64,000 nucleotides of DNA from Brachynemurus nebulosus (GCA_035578155.1 JAPWDM010000005.1:12428832-12492831), one strand, 5' to 3'. Positions 34,921 through 47,800 are shown, numbered from the stretch's first letter. Numbers and translations: made by a program. Notes: generated by a model not told the origin, from the letters alone.

Positions 34921-35808
34921 ACAGGTTATCACAAGGTAACGCTCAAATCAGTTCAAATCAAACATTTGATTGGCATTGTGCTTTTTATTATTAATTCCCC
35001 CATCCGTACCTATTGACCCTAACTGGGGGATATTTTAGAATATTCTAAGTGACGAAAGAAAGTATAGGTTTTCAAAATGAAAAAAGTAAAGAACAAGCTA
35101 CCGGAGACAGAACCGATCTCTACTAAATGATCTAGTATGTAAGAAAGTGTACGAAAATCGAATGCAGATGTCAAAAATCATTCGATTCACTCCATTTTAC
35201 GGTATACTTACTTCAGCTTTATCGAGATTTTAATTTGTAATCCTCTGTAATAGTACTAATGACCCAAAATCGATTAAAATACATTCAATGCATTGGTGGA
35301 GCACTGGGAAATCAAATTGAGGCGTGATTTGATTTTTAGCTTACTTGCTTATTTTTGTTAATAATATTATTGTGTGTGTTTTGGGTTAAATCGCATATTT
35401 GTATACATCTGACTGAAACTGCACTTATACACTTATATGTCGCTGTCACACTGTAGAATTAGTCAGATTATAAAAGTCACTGTTTTATAAAAAGACTAAA
35501 AGCTTCCAGCCGTTTTATAAAATGACTGAACTAACGTAGATACGTCAAATTATAATAATGAATTGTGTTCTACAATCTGGTTGGTTAAATGTCTAGCCCG
35601 CTTGTAAAACGTTTGGATTTACTTTCTACTTTTATCGTTTGTAGCGTTACAACCACAGGAAACACAATAATGTGTAGTTTGTGTAGTTGTTTGCCAAATA
35701 CTTTATCGCTATTAAATAATAATACTGTCTAACACGAATATAAATAAATATGCAAAATTCTAATGAAAGCAGTGATTTAAAAAAATGATACTTTTTTTAA
35801 GTGGTTGC
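34921..35808. other. AT-rich sequence, nothing recognised
   Basis: No supported feature. Confidence 0.4.
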
Positions 35809-35816
35809 CATTACGA

Positions 35817-38021
35817 CAGCAGTATCCACACTTTGTACATTAATGCCCCCTAAAAAAAAGATCTTACCTCTGCCGCCCCCCTATTAAAAAAATTTAAAAA
35901 TAATTAGTTAATTATTTTTTTAAGGAAAAAACTCATATTCTTGGCGGACGACAGGTCTATACGACACTTGAGAGGAAACCGTTGATCAAACACGTGTTCG
36001 ATACTTACCCGCTAACATGACTCTAACCGCTTGAGAATTGTTATTGTTAAAATATTACGTACAGTAGCGAGCAGAAAAATCAGTGGTAAGCGGTTACATA
36101 GCTTTTTTTTAGTAAAATAAAATAATTAATTCCAACTTTTGGCAATTTTCTTTTTATTAGTAAACGCTTATGGCTGGTACGTGAACAAAGGGATTTAACC
36201 TTTAACCGGTAAGTTGATGTCTGTGAGTCGTATACAAATAAATTCTTTCAGTTTTCATCCTCCCTGCTTGTTTTTGTTAACTGAACGTTTGTGTATTCTT
36301 TTATGGTTTAGGGCAAATTTTACCCTGCTGGCGTAAGGGGAGTGTTTGATACATGCATATACCAGCGTGTGGCCTCCAGTTTTGGCTATCTATGTTACCA
36401 GCCCGCGGTATGTTAATTTGTTGATGTCTCTCAGACATCACTTTACCGTGCATTGAGAAAAAATTACAGTAAAAATTACGGAGCTGCTCTGGTAAACCAG
36501 GCTCAAATCACCAGTCGGTAGGGAATTATCAAGCAAAAATATAAAAAGTACCTTTCAAACATTATTTTTTACGATTCATTTGAAAATTTTTCCTGTACAG
36601 CTTAAGAATTTTTCCTATACAGCTCCGTGAAATTCGATGTTCTAGTAAAATTTCAAGTCGATACCAGGAAAATTTACTTAATTTTTGGTTAAACAGTATT
36701 TGTTATCTTTAATTTCTCCTTGAAACGTGTCTTTCAGTATCTCTCTCACAGAAGCATCACTTGAAACATCACACAAGGTCATTTTGAATAACTCACTAGT
36801 AGTCGGACCGGCGACCGGTGTGCTCAGTAGCTATCATACCGACGACATCGGTACCCTGTGGCCTGAGCACCAGAGACCGCACCATTTGATCAGTTGTACA
36901 CAAGATATAGAACAAGTCGGTCGCAACAGTGCAATAATCCCGCTAAGTCAACGGTACATTCAACAACACAACAGCATACATTAATTTTTTCATATTAGTA
37001 CATGTGCTTTTTGTACTTTCATAATTACAAACATTATAATTTTAACTTCAAATAAACAATTTATTTTGTGATCAAATAATAAATGCATCATTGTGTTTTT
37101 CCTACATTCATTTCAAATATTGAAAAAATGTTCTGTGGTTTTTTTATTATTTTATTTTAGCATCAATCACAGTAGTGAAACGGACAAAATCACAACATAA
37201 TTTTAGTGACCAGAACGTAATTGAACATAATTTTGGTGACCAGGACGTGATTCAACAATGTTTTTCCACAAATAATAAAAAACCACAGAACATTTTTTTC
37301 AATTTTAATAATTTGATTATAATCCTTACCCTTCTATCAACATCTTTTTAAACTATTTTGATTCAATTATTTATTAATAAATTAAAAAAAAAAAAAAAAA
37401 AAAAAACATAAATAATACGGTAAGCGAGTAGAATTTTTCCTGTACAGCGCCGAAATTTTTACGGAGCTATAGGGTAATTTTTACTATACTCATCGTACTT
37501 TTTCCTTTGCCTGTCACTTATGCCCACATTACCAGAGAGCTCCGTAATTTTTTACTAGAAATTTCTGTAAAAATTACCGTATATTTTTCTCAGTGTGGGT
37601 ATTATAAAAGTTCATCTTACCGGTTAAGGGTTAAAAAAAATGAAATTTCAACTTTTGACAGTGTTTTAAACAATAAAATTTGATTTTTGGTAAAAATCTT
37701 CGTGTTTTTTGTTGATTTTCTACTTGTAAAATGAGATGTAATGAACGGAAATAGTAATTTTTCGTTCAAGTACAAGCCATAAGTAGCTACTAATAGAAAA
37801 AATGTGGTTTTTTTATTTTAGGTAAGGATTTCACGAGTTACTGCGCTTACGGCGAAAAATCAGCGATTTCCGAAAACTATCTGCCAATAGCAAATAATTT
37901 TTTTCTTTTCATAAAAATTTTTTTACAGTGTCTCAAAATAATTTATATTCTTATAACCATGATTTTATCAAAACGGCAACGACCCCCTGCGGGTGGCGCC
38001 CCCCTAGTTTGGAAATCGCTG
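35817..38021. mobile_element. Probable hAT element carrying a nested insertion
   Basis: The left end CAGCAGTATCCACACT and the inward right end CAGCGATTTCCAAACT match at 12 of 16 positions. The flanks CATTACGA (35809-35816) and TATTACGG (38022-38029) match at 6 of 8. GGGGGGC/GCCCCCC blocks follow both ends. The copy has diverged and holds the CACTGAG element copy B. No transposase domain was recognised. Confidence 0.55.
36451..37595. mobile_element. CACTGAG-ended element, copy B (1145 bp)
   Basis: It starts CATTGAGAAAAAATTACAG (one change from CACTGAG) and ends TTTTTCTCAGTG, with TG on both sides (36449-36450 and 37596-37597). Long segments match copy A at 29059-30004, including CCAGTCGGTAGG, TTTCCTGTACAGCTTAAG and CACTTATGCC. 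It contains an A-rich run at about 37385-37406. An 85-codon open frame (36727-36984) is not preserved in copy A and is not called as a gene. Confidence 0.82.
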
Positions 38022-38029
38022 TATTACGG

Positions 38030-39035
38030 GGAATAAGCTAAAAAAATTTAAAACTCTGTCCCAATACTGGAAAGCCCGATATTGATAGCAGTAAGTAAAG
38101 GCATCATCTAAACTTCATATTCAGTTAGAAGGTAATTATTTACAATTGGAGTTCAGTATTAAATTACCCTTTGTTCGAAACTGAGTATTACAATTATATT
38201 TTCAAAATATGTATCATTATACGATTTCCAGACTGGTACAAATGTGGTAACAAAACAACAGCGTTTTGTAAAACGGCGAGGCATTTTCTAATCTGGTTAA
38301 TTCTACAATCCGACGGCGACATATATACACTCAAATCCTTACATGTAAATATTTCATAACTACCTAATACCTACATGTATAGGCCCCTGCATCAGGCAAA
38401 TAAAATACATGTACATGTTTTAAACTTGTATATTCCACCTTTCCAATTTCCATTCAAAGTATATACAATCAAGATTGGAACATCACCAAAACTTCTATTG
38501 GAATAAAATTTAATCTTGTAGTTTGCTACATAGTTTACTGTTACAACTACCACCATCGGAGGCCTGTACAAGCAGTAGTCAAACATTATTATATTAGAAC
38601 AATAGTAGGTTACTGTTGTAAATTTTATGTCAACATCGTTGTAAGAATGGTGGGCTTGTTACTCCGTATCATGTAAAGAAACCAATATTGAAAGCATACT
38701 CGGTATACATGTTATTAACATTGTATAGTGTTACTCTCTTTTATAATGTGAAATTTATCCGTAGCCAAGTATTATTTATTAGTTTTACAAAGACAAAAAC
38801 AAAATTATTAGATGAGCTGCTGAAAACTATTATATGAATTTTTTATATTTCGAATTTGGATTTTTATTTTCCCGTCCATATAGGCTTTATAACAAAAAAG
38901 AGCTATCAGAAAGGAAAATATTTTCATCATATATTGACGTTTTGAGACCTCGTGAACCCAATATACCAAAAAACCGGATGAAAATTTTCCGAACCTGAAC
39001 TCCTTACCCAGACCTTTTGTACATAATGTTTGCAC
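38030..39035. other. Unassigned, mostly AT-rich sequence
   Basis: A short stretch at about 38935-39005 (GAGACCTCGTGAACCCAATA and following) has the look of anonymous insect repeats. Nothing else was recognised. Confidence 0.35.
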
Positions 39036-39039
39036 CTCA

Positions 39040-39112
39040 GAGAAATGAAACCAAGTTGAATAAAATTTCATATACGTGAGATATTAAATGGAGTAAAATT
39101 TTGACAGATTTT
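39040..39112 (+). repeat. Short dispersed repeat, copy 1
   Basis: AGAGAAATGAAACCA followed by GAGTAAAATTTTGAC after about 45 bp also appears at about 44611-44680 with similar intervening sequence. Family unknown. Confidence 0.55.
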
Positions 39113-39226
39113 AGTCCAATTTGGCAATTCATGATAGATGGTAGGGAAGTTACAATCAATTGTAACGAAAAAACACATTAAAAATGTGATTTTTATTCCG
39201 ATTTTATAAATCATTTTTATAGAATT

Positions 39227-39380
39227 GGTGTAACCTTACTATTTTTGATACAGAACCGCTGTGATCTGTAATACTTTTATTACAGAAGTGCTGTGATTTT
39301 ACTACTATTGATACAGAACCGCTGTAACCTTACTACTTTTGGCGTAGAACGGTTGTAACCTTACTACCTTTGGCATAAAA
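39227..39380 (+). repeat. Minisatellite, 31-bp unit, about five copies
   Basis: Five consecutive units of 29-32 bp follow the pattern GCTGTAACCTTACTACTTTTG then a GATACAGAACC-like end. Units 4 and 5 are the most regular. Downstream, TCACGTC(T/C)GTAAC motifs recur at about 39955, 39977, 40176 and 40336, so the minisatellite may be part of a larger decayed element. Confidence 0.75.
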
Positions 39381-40850
39381 ATTTAACAGATAAAATTATT
39401 GAAGAAGTAAATCGATATTAACTAACGGTAGGTCAGAAGTAATATTTTATTATTTTCAGTTTTGAAAAAGACCTTTCTATAGATATAATGGTAATAGTTT
39501 AATTGATAAACAGCCATTCTTTTCAAACATACGCTTTGCAGTGAAAAAACTAATTTTTGAATTTCCTAATATAACCCTTAATAAAGCCATCAAAATACCT
39601 AATTTAAAAGTAACTAATTTAAAAAAATCCTAATTTAAAAAATACTTAATTTAAAGTATTAAAAAATTAGAATGAGTGAAGAAAGTGATGATAAACTAAT
39701 AGGTTTGAATGACATTTTGAGAATTTTGGAGGACCCTAAAATAAAAATGGTTGGAGATTGAGTGACTTGTATTGAGTGACTTGAGTTTTTGAGTAATAAC
39801 TTTCCAAAATGTGTTGAAGTTTTTGAGTAATAACTTTAGCAGAATTTGTAACTACCAATACATAGCAAAGAAAGAATACTGTGAATATTATAAATAAATA
39901 AAAGTGTATATTGTGTAAAATAAATGGCTTTTAATAAAACTGCTAACTTTATTGTCACGTCTGTAACAAATCCCGGTCACGTCTGTAACTTTTTTTCAAT
40001 TTTTTTTTAAATAAAATCTTATAATGTTTTCAGTTTAGAATGTTTAGATATTAATGTTTCCCAGTAGACATTCTTCTTAAGGTTATCAGAGAAAATTTTA
40101 AATGACATATTTCTCAAATAATTAACAGATTTTTAAATAATTGTAACGGTATGTCAGAATCCAAGTGATTTTCACGTCACGTCCGTAACACCAACTTTAT
40201 TAGCTCTAGCATTAAAACTAATAATGTTATGTATTTTATATTCAGTACAAATACTGGTACACATTTGTTTATCTGCTTAGTATTGAAAATTTATAAGAAA
40301 AAAATAACTACTTCTTATGAGAAGGCGTGTAAATGTCATGTCCGTAACAAAAGAATGGCTGTAAAGTTAATATAGTTTTCAGAATAGTAACAAAATTTTG
40401 ATACAGTTCAAATAAATTACATAATTTGAAATAAATATTGTAAAACATGATTCTGGAACGCAAAACTCCACAATAAATTCTGATTTAATTAAGCAAATCA
40501 GTATCATTTTTCAAAGATCACATTTAAATTTTTGATTTAAAAAATCAGTTAGTAGCGCGGAGCCTTCATGAGCTTCATCACAATGAATAAAGGTGACTGA
40601 AAGTATAAATTTTCAACCGGGGTCAAAATGTCCGAAAATTTACAAAATATAATTTTTTGAAGTTTTATTTTGCAATGGTTTTTTTTCTTATTATTATGTA
40701 TTAATAAATGGTTGTTTATCAGTCGCTTTTCAGTAACTGAGCCCCCGCCCCCTCCTAACAAGTTTCAAAAAATAAGAACGGAGTGGGAAAGTCCTACAAC
40801 TGGAACTTCTAGGTAAGGGGAACAAAAATTTATAAAATTATTAATGTAAT
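39381..40850. other. AT-rich sequence with scattered CACGTC(T/C)GTAAC motifs
   Basis: Four copies of a TCACGTC(T/C)GTAAC-like motif (one reads TCATGTCCGTAAC) are spread over about 400 bp. This recalls the subterminal motif arrays of the pogo-like elements elsewhere in the window, but I could not pair terminal repeats. Confidence 0.35.
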
Positions 40851-43800
40851 AATCCTTGAGTGACGAGCAGATAATTTAAAATTATCTATTATCCAACAAT
40901 ATTCGATTTCTGCGAAAAAGGAGGATAAAAAACATGAATTGTTTTGTACTTAATACTATCTCTGTTAATCGTTATGGTTAATAAAAAAGTATAAATAGAC
41001 AGATGCGGTAAGCAATAAAACAATTTAAAATTTAATGATAAACTTTATCGCAAGTAACCGCAACAAACTTTATAGTAACCAAACGAACGAATAAACGGAA
41101 CAAAGTTTTGTATTATTTCCCACGTCGGTGTAATAATAAGTTGTTCCTCTTTCGTAAATATTTTCGTCAGTGAAAATTGTGATACCATTTTCAAAGATTT
41201 ATTTGATTTATCAGCAATTTTGTCGGTAAGGTGAACAAATTTTCAGTATTTAATAAATAAAAAAATAAATGTCTGTAAACACCCACCACAAATGATTGTT
41301 TTATTTCCAATCTTTTGTATCGACTATTCCTTACATGTTAGGAATATAATACAGCGTAGGTGAACTTTTAATGTAATCGTATCTCACAACTATTTTTTTT
41401 TTCGAAGATTAACAATTTCTTTGATTTTTCTTTCTTTCAGTCAAAGAAATTAGTTTTTTATTAAAAAAATTTTTTTTTAATTCAAAGGAAACAAAATCAA
41501 AAGAAATTATAGAATTACTTCGGTGTTCGTCCGTCAGCCACTGACGATTCTGTCTCTCTCCGATTCCTCTGTTCTCATACTGTTCGATGTGAAAATTTGA
41601 AATTTTACACAGAGATAGAGTGTAGTGGCCCAATTATAGATGTGAAGTTCAATATCGATTCTGCGGACCTAGAACGTAAAAACACTTGACTACTTAGCTA
41701 GTAAAAATGAAATAAAAAATGAAAATCAATCCGAACCCAGGAGAATGAGATATTTTCTACACTTCGTTTATTAATATATGTTTGAAGTAAATTCTAACTC
41801 AGTTTTACTATATTTCCACCAATATTGCCATTATAATATTTTTCTAAACCACCAATAAAGAAACAGAAATCCAAATTAATTCCAAAATTAAAAATATTTA
41901 ATATCATTTTACAAAAACTCTATTTTTAATACTATATCAATCACAATAGTAAATACAAAAACAAATAAATTACATAAAATGCTATTAAATTTCAATTTAA
42001 AAGTAAAAGAATAAAAATAAACAAAATAAAATAGAGAAAAAAGAATTAAAAACAATTGACTCACTTCTCACTGCCATTGTTCTGTGAAATTACAAAATCG
42101 TTTAAAACAAATGAGTTTCATAAAAATTGAAAAACAATTTAATAATGATGAAGTTAAAACTACTAACAACCATCATGGACGACTAACCATATAATATAAA
42201 AATAAATAGAAAAAAAAACTCAATTGAAAGAGAATATTGAAGCGGGAAAGAAAAATTCAAGTAAAATTACATAGCAGCTGATATATAATTGTAAATGAAA
42301 ACTAACAAGCAATAAACTTTTCAAATAAAAAAGAAATTTAAAACTGTAATGAAAATGAATTTCTTTTCTTCCACATCTCAACGTATTTATATGCCAAGGT
42401 ATTGTCCTCGTAGTGTACATATATATGTTGGCGGCCAATCGTATAATCAGGCAGATCGTCATGTGTCTAGCCAACTTCCACGAATGGAACCATTTATCGT
42501 TCATCTCCAATCGTTTGTCAATTTAATTGTCGATTGATCACGAATCGCGCTTAATACTAGAATATTTTACAGATAGCTTTTTAATGGTGTTTAATCCCGT
42601 TCCTTTTTATATATAATTATTTGGGCATTGGATGCCAAAATAATCCTAATCATATCATATCCACACTCGTTCTAACCCGAAAATTCAATAATATTTTCTC
42701 TCTGATATCATTTTTGTATCTAGTTCTTGTGTATCGCAATTTATCCGTTTTATCAAAGATTAAAAATGTTTCCCTTGTTTGTTGATGATATTATAGTACA
42801 ACATAAACACTGTCAGCGTCTACCTTTAATATTGACAGATATTTAATATTTTCGAATTAACTAGCTACATTATACTTTGAATTAGCGATAAATCAATCAC
42901 TTTTAATTAGAAATTTGATGAAATGGCGGCATTTCACGAAATACTTGTAATTAACTCAACACATCCTGATTTACCTGATTATACAATCGATCGTTGATAT
43001 ATACATTACATTACATTGTGATGTCTGCCGATCCAAGAGCGTAGTCAGAGTGACGCAGAACTAGTCCAAAAAGGCGCAATGTAACTGAATCAAACAATAA
43101 AAAAGTCGTCAAGTGAGTGTTTGACACGCATTAAATATAGGTCCTCAGTGATTACTGTTTCTCAATTTTCGGGATAAAGTATATAAAGCATTTAAGTATA
43201 TTTTTACGTTTTATTAAAGAAATAGATGAATATGTTTGACCATAGCATTAGAAATGAAAGGACCAGTAATTTATATTACGTAAGAAAGATAATACGTACA
43301 CGTTAAAAAGAGGCAAATATTATAAATGGCATGTAAAATGCCAATATATATTTCTTTTTCTAGGATACCCCAAACTTTAAAATTAAAATTGAAGCATAGT
43401 CAGCCATGTTTGCATTAAAAAATTTGAAAAAATAATATAAAAATTGTCACTATTTTCACTTTTTAAATTGTGTTTTTGTTATATTTTTTTAAAGAAAATA
43501 TTATGGCAACAAATTTTGCAACTACAAAATATCAAATCAAAAGATAGAAACTATATTTTCTAATTCAACAAAAATTGTAAAATAAATTTTTTAAACACTT
43601 TTTTATTAAAATAATGATAATGATATTAATAATACGTTGAACTCTATTAAATAAATATAATTAAACTCAATTTAAATAAAAAATAATAACAAATATTATG
43701 TTTTTTAATAATAACGAAAAATAATAAATTGCATTAAAATCAACAATACATAACAATTGCACGAATCGATTCAAAACTTGTAATATAACATGCATAGGTA

Positions 43801-44030
43801 AATTAATAATACTTTAAGATAAGCATACAATATGACGATACATGACCGTCTATGATTAAGGCGAATACGTTGTGTGGACACACACACATACTTAAGAAGC
43901 AGTGTACGTGAGTAAACGAGGTATGTAATCTCCTCTCACTTAATGTCGATGTCGCACTTCTTGGAGTGTGCGACAAGTGGATTTTAGCTGTATGCTGATG
44001 TTTCAAAAATAGCAAGAATTTGAATGAAAT
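40851..44030. other. Long AT-rich stretch without supported gene
   Basis: Several A/T-rich kilobases. The segment 42349-42540 is less AT-rich and open on both strands, but it lacks paired splice signals and any recognised motif. A fragment near 43125-43160 (TTGACACGCA...CTCAGTGA) resembles one near 61055-61095, suggesting another unplaced repeat. Confidence 0.4.
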
Positions 44031-44034
44031 TATA

Positions 44035-44070
44035 ATAGGTCCGAAGATTGACGAATGTCTTCGGACCTAT
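44035..44070. repeat. Perfect short hairpin
   Basis: ATAGGTCCGAAGA and its exact inverse TCTTCGGACCTAT are separated by a 10-nt loop. Function unknown. Confidence 0.8.
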
Positions 44071-44089
44071 AAAAATGAAACTCTAATGA

Positions 44090-44605
44090 ATGTTCGGACT
44101 AGATTTTCATATATCAACTTCAAATCGTTTATTTTTTTTTCGGCCAACTCTTATAATACGGATTTTTACCATTCACATAGTCGTATTTGTGTTGAAACAT
44201 GGTACAAATCCATATTGTCACAGAATCTCTAGTTTTTATCCTCTGTGGCTACACCCATGTGTAGGTACTTCCGCTGATTTAAAACTACATAAAACGTCTA
44301 TCGTACAGGCATATAATAGAGGAATAGTTGTTTTTTTTTATAATTTTGTATGCCGTCGTAATACAATTATTGGCCAAGTGACTCTGGTTTAATATATCCG
44401 ATAAATCTGCGAATCGTCTGTTTTAATTGGTTTTCATTGTTAGCGACTAAGTATCAAATTTTATTTTTCAAATCCCGAACAGAATGACAATATTGAAATG
44501 AATGTCCGTGATTATATACATAGTTATAACTGAAAAAAAAATTGTGCTCTATTGCAATTTGCTTCGTGTGAAATTAATGAATATGTTTATCTCCAGATCT
44601 ACTGG
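44090..44605. other. Unassigned AT-rich sequence
   Basis: Two overlapping open frames of 70-100 codons start here, but neither has a motif or compositional support. Confidence 0.35.
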
Positions 44606-44610
44606 GGCTA

Positions 44611-44680
44611 GAGAAATGAAACCAGATTTAAAATAATTTTATATATGGGGTATTAAAAAGAGTAAAATTTTGACCATTTT
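44611..44680 (+). repeat. Short dispersed repeat, copy 2
   Basis: Partner of 39040-39112: AGAGAAATGAAACCAGATTT then GAGTAAAATTTTGACC. Confidence 0.55.
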
Positions 44681-44837
44681 GATTAGTGGCACTGGAGTCA
44701 TCGCCATTTTTAACTTTTCGAAAAATTCCAGACCTGGTTTATGAAAATTGATAAAAATTAGACGAAAGCTATTAATCCCAATTAGTTTAGTGACAAAATT
44801 TTATTAATAAGTCTTGTGACTTAGGATAAAATTTATT

Positions 44838-44929
44838 TTAAAACATGGGATCGTTGCCTTGTCACTTTTCACAGCGAAAACATATGTTTTTGCTGTGAAA
44901 AGTGACAAAGCAACGATCCCATGTTTTAA
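44838..44929. repeat. 92-bp near-perfect palindrome
   Basis: AAAACATGGGATCGTTGC, then GTCACTTTTCACAGC, then an AAAACATATGTTTT centre, then the inverse. The arms are about 45 bp with one or two mismatches and essentially no spacer. It could form a cruciform or be a tiny foldback MITE. Confidence 0.9.
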
Positions 44930-46395
44930 TATGGATTTTCACAAAGTAAACCTGTCTAGTATTAAAATTTATTTTTTTGTGTTTTTTTCTTCAAAGACAC
45001 TTATCTTCCTTAGAACTAAAAATCCTTGCAGCTAATTAGGGGTCGTAGTATATTTTTAATTGACAATCGATTTCTTTTTAGAATGACGCCTTCAAACATG
45101 ATTTTTTTCGCCCTGGGGGGAACCGAGGATAAAATTTCCAAACACAACTTTGTTTCCGACAACGCTCCTTAAGAATGCACTCATCTACGCCTAAAATCAC
45201 AAAATAAAATTAATTATTACTTATAACCTTTGAACAGAATAATCTTTTTCATTGTTTTTTTTTTTTTTTTTGGTTAATATTCATAAATGCTTATATAATA
45301 TCAATCTCTTATCGGTTACTGAATTGTCAACAGATTTTAAAAAACAAAAATGGGACGGAAAAGTCTTGTAACTGCATTGCTAGCTTTTTTCTGTATCAAA
45401 AATATTTTGGGATCTATTTTAAAAACTTTAATTACCTTAATTCTAAGAAGAAAAATCTTTTTGTAACCTTAAAAATTTATTCTTACATGTTATTTATTCG
45501 TATCACAATTTCATTAGTTGATATCATGATAAACATGATGTAATTCACTTTTCTTATTACTTTCACATCTTTGAACCTAAAATTTAACATACCTACGTCA
45601 AAAAGGTATACCTATACGAAATATAAAGTTGCAAAAAGTTTTTTTTCTCTTAATTTGCATTTTAATTTAACCGAATACAAACAAGCCCGTATATCTTTAC
45701 CTATAGAAAAAATTTCAATGCAAAATACATTAAAATTATTTTATTACCAATTTATTTATTTCAAACTAACTTTGAGAAAGAGTAGGAGGTCAGATGAAAA
45801 AAAAGTTTTAGTTACAAGTGGTAGTGAGAAATACTCGAATAATTCATACAATTAAAAAATTAGAGAGACCCAAGCGCGAGACGATAGTCATAAAACTTCA
45901 TAATTTTAATGTTTGAAAAAAAAGTTTGTGCAATATATTACATTTAGAAGCATTTTTTGCAATGCAATTTCTTTTCAAACTATTACATTTTGATACTTGC
46001 TTACTGGTCGTGTATAAGTTCCATTAATATTATTAAACTTACTAATTAATTGGTATTTTGCATGAGTTCTTATTTACTTATATTACATTTATAAATAATG
46101 GCCTAGTTAACAATTTTCTTATATCGATATTTATTATTTATAAATAAATGTTCACTGTAAAATTGTGCTAAACACTTTAATGTTCGTCCGTGTACAAAAT
46201 AGACTTCGGCAGATACCGACAATTTTTAAAAAAAAAAGTAAATAAATAAATAAAAAAACTTCATATAACAATTCACTAAATAATTAAACGTGTGCAAACA
46301 CAGACGTTTTTAATAAAAAGAAAGTAAATTACAATAAGGTGATAAAAAAAATATGTTTCTTAAAGTCAAAAACGTTTAGAGAAATCATTAGAGTG
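44930..46395. other. AT-rich sequence, nothing recognised
   Basis: No supported feature. A 94-codon open frame at 45571-45855 is K/I/N/F-rich, as expected of AT-rich noise. Confidence 0.4.
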
Positions 46396-46404
46396 TGTGT
46401 TACT

Positions 46405-46506
46405 TAACAATACCCATCCGTGGTAGCATCACACACATGTGTGATCGGACTTAACGGTTGTTGCGTCTATCACACATGCGCTGTGTGATCGAACAGTAAA
46501 GTGTTA
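46405..46506. repeat. Palindromic ATCACACATG...TGTGATCG pair ending at TTAA
   Basis: Two palindromic motifs, ATCACACACATGTGTGATCG and ATCACACATGCGCTGTGTGAT (followed by CGAAC), are about 35 bp apart. The outer sequence AGTAAAGTG abuts TTAA (46502-46505), so this may be one end of a piggyBac-like element. CCATCCGTGGTAGC here also occurs near 62201-62214. No second end was found. Confidence 0.5.
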
Positions 46507-46588
46507 ATCTAGATATAGACGTAAGAAAATAATTTTTCCAAACCACATTTTATGGGAATCAAATTAAGATTTCACGGCTAACGATGTC

Positions 46589-46940
46589 TACAGGGTGTAA
46601 AACAAATAACTCTCGTCCTTTTGTAGGGTGACTCATAGCACCCTGTAGACACTAAAACCGCAGGATTTTTTTCGGAATTAAAAGTCGCGTCGCCCCTCAA
46701 GAGGATAAGAGTTATTTCATTTGCACCCTGTATAAAATATATATACACACATACATACATATATGTAAATATGTATGTGTGTATTTATATTATATACAGG
46801 GTGCAAAGGAAATAACTCTTATCCGTTTGAGGGGTGACGCGACTGTTAATTCCGAAAAAAATTCCTGCGGTTTTAGTGTCTACAGGGTGCTATGAGTCAC
46901 CCTACAAAGGGACGAGAGTTATTTGTTTTACACCCTGTAT
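46589..46940. repeat. Palindrome built from ACAGGGTG-bounded arms
   Basis: Two arms of about 160 bp are inverted around an ACACACATACATACATATATG-like centre, with few mismatches. Each arm is itself bounded by TACAGGGTG and its inverse CACCCTGTA, and the left arm contains an internal CACCCTGTA as well. The motif therefore appears six times in alternating orientation. Likely a compound foldback or MITE dimer. Confidence 0.9.
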
Positions 46941-46944
46941 AGGC

Positions 46945-47800
46945 TTTTTGTTTAGTGAAGTATTATCTGAACTATTACCGCGTTGATAGTAGTGATTTTT
47001 TTTCCAATAAATTACAATAGTAACGTATCATATGAACCAAAAATAGCTGACAGCGCAGTTATGGGGATTTTCTGTCCCTTTTCTGTAACATAAACCTACT
47101 GAGGGGGAAGGGTTGGGGTCAGTAACCGATAAGCGAGTGATATATAAGTATTTAACTTTTGTCCAATATATAAAACTAATCTTAAATTTAAATCGTAGAA
47201 AATGGTATCCCTCTGGAGTCTGAAGGAATAAATACAATAAAAGTGTTAAATAAAAAGATTTAATACAAAGTAACGTCGTCAGTTTACACTGCATTTATCA
47301 GGGGTTTTACTGTATATACGTACTCATTTGTTTATATTTTAATTAAATTTAAATCGTTCTGGTGTTCTTTATACGCACATGTGTATTTATTTTGCAAAAA
47401 AAAATTAATTTAATTATTTTGCTATTAATTAAATAAAGTAACATAAGTATTTTTTTTAACATATGGACACTATACCTATATTATATTCTACAAGTGGACA
47501 CACAAGTGAATAGAGGTTGTTTTGTTTAAATTAAATTTTTGTAAAATCTATTGGAAAATAGTTTTTATTTTATTTTATTTTATTTTTTTTAAAATCAACA
47601 GCACAACAAGTAATTTATTTTTATTTTCAATATTGTACATCAATGAAAATTAAATATTTGTTTACAAAATTTATTTAATTTCGTCTTGAAACCTTTACTT
47701 AATTATCGCGTTTTAAATAAATTGGAAAAAATAGTTTCTATATATTAAAAAAAAAAAAGCTTTAAACGATCATTACTGATACAAATCTAAATTACATTGA
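46945..47800. other. AT-rich sequence with a (TTTTA)n tract
   Basis: A TTTTA-type pentanucleotide tract lies at about 47563-47585. Nothing else was recognised. Confidence 0.45.

Noticed and set aside
36727..36984. 85-codon open frame in a CACTGAG element
   Set aside because: The homologous region of copy A does not keep the frame, so selection on a protein is unlikely.
42220..42537. Overlapping open frames of 96 (minus) and 62 (plus) codons in a less AT-rich patch
   Set aside because: No motif, no paired splice sites, and equal openness of both strands.
45571..45855. 94-codon open frame
   Set aside because: It is rich in Lys, Ile, Asn and Phe, as expected from AT-rich noise, with no motif or splice context.
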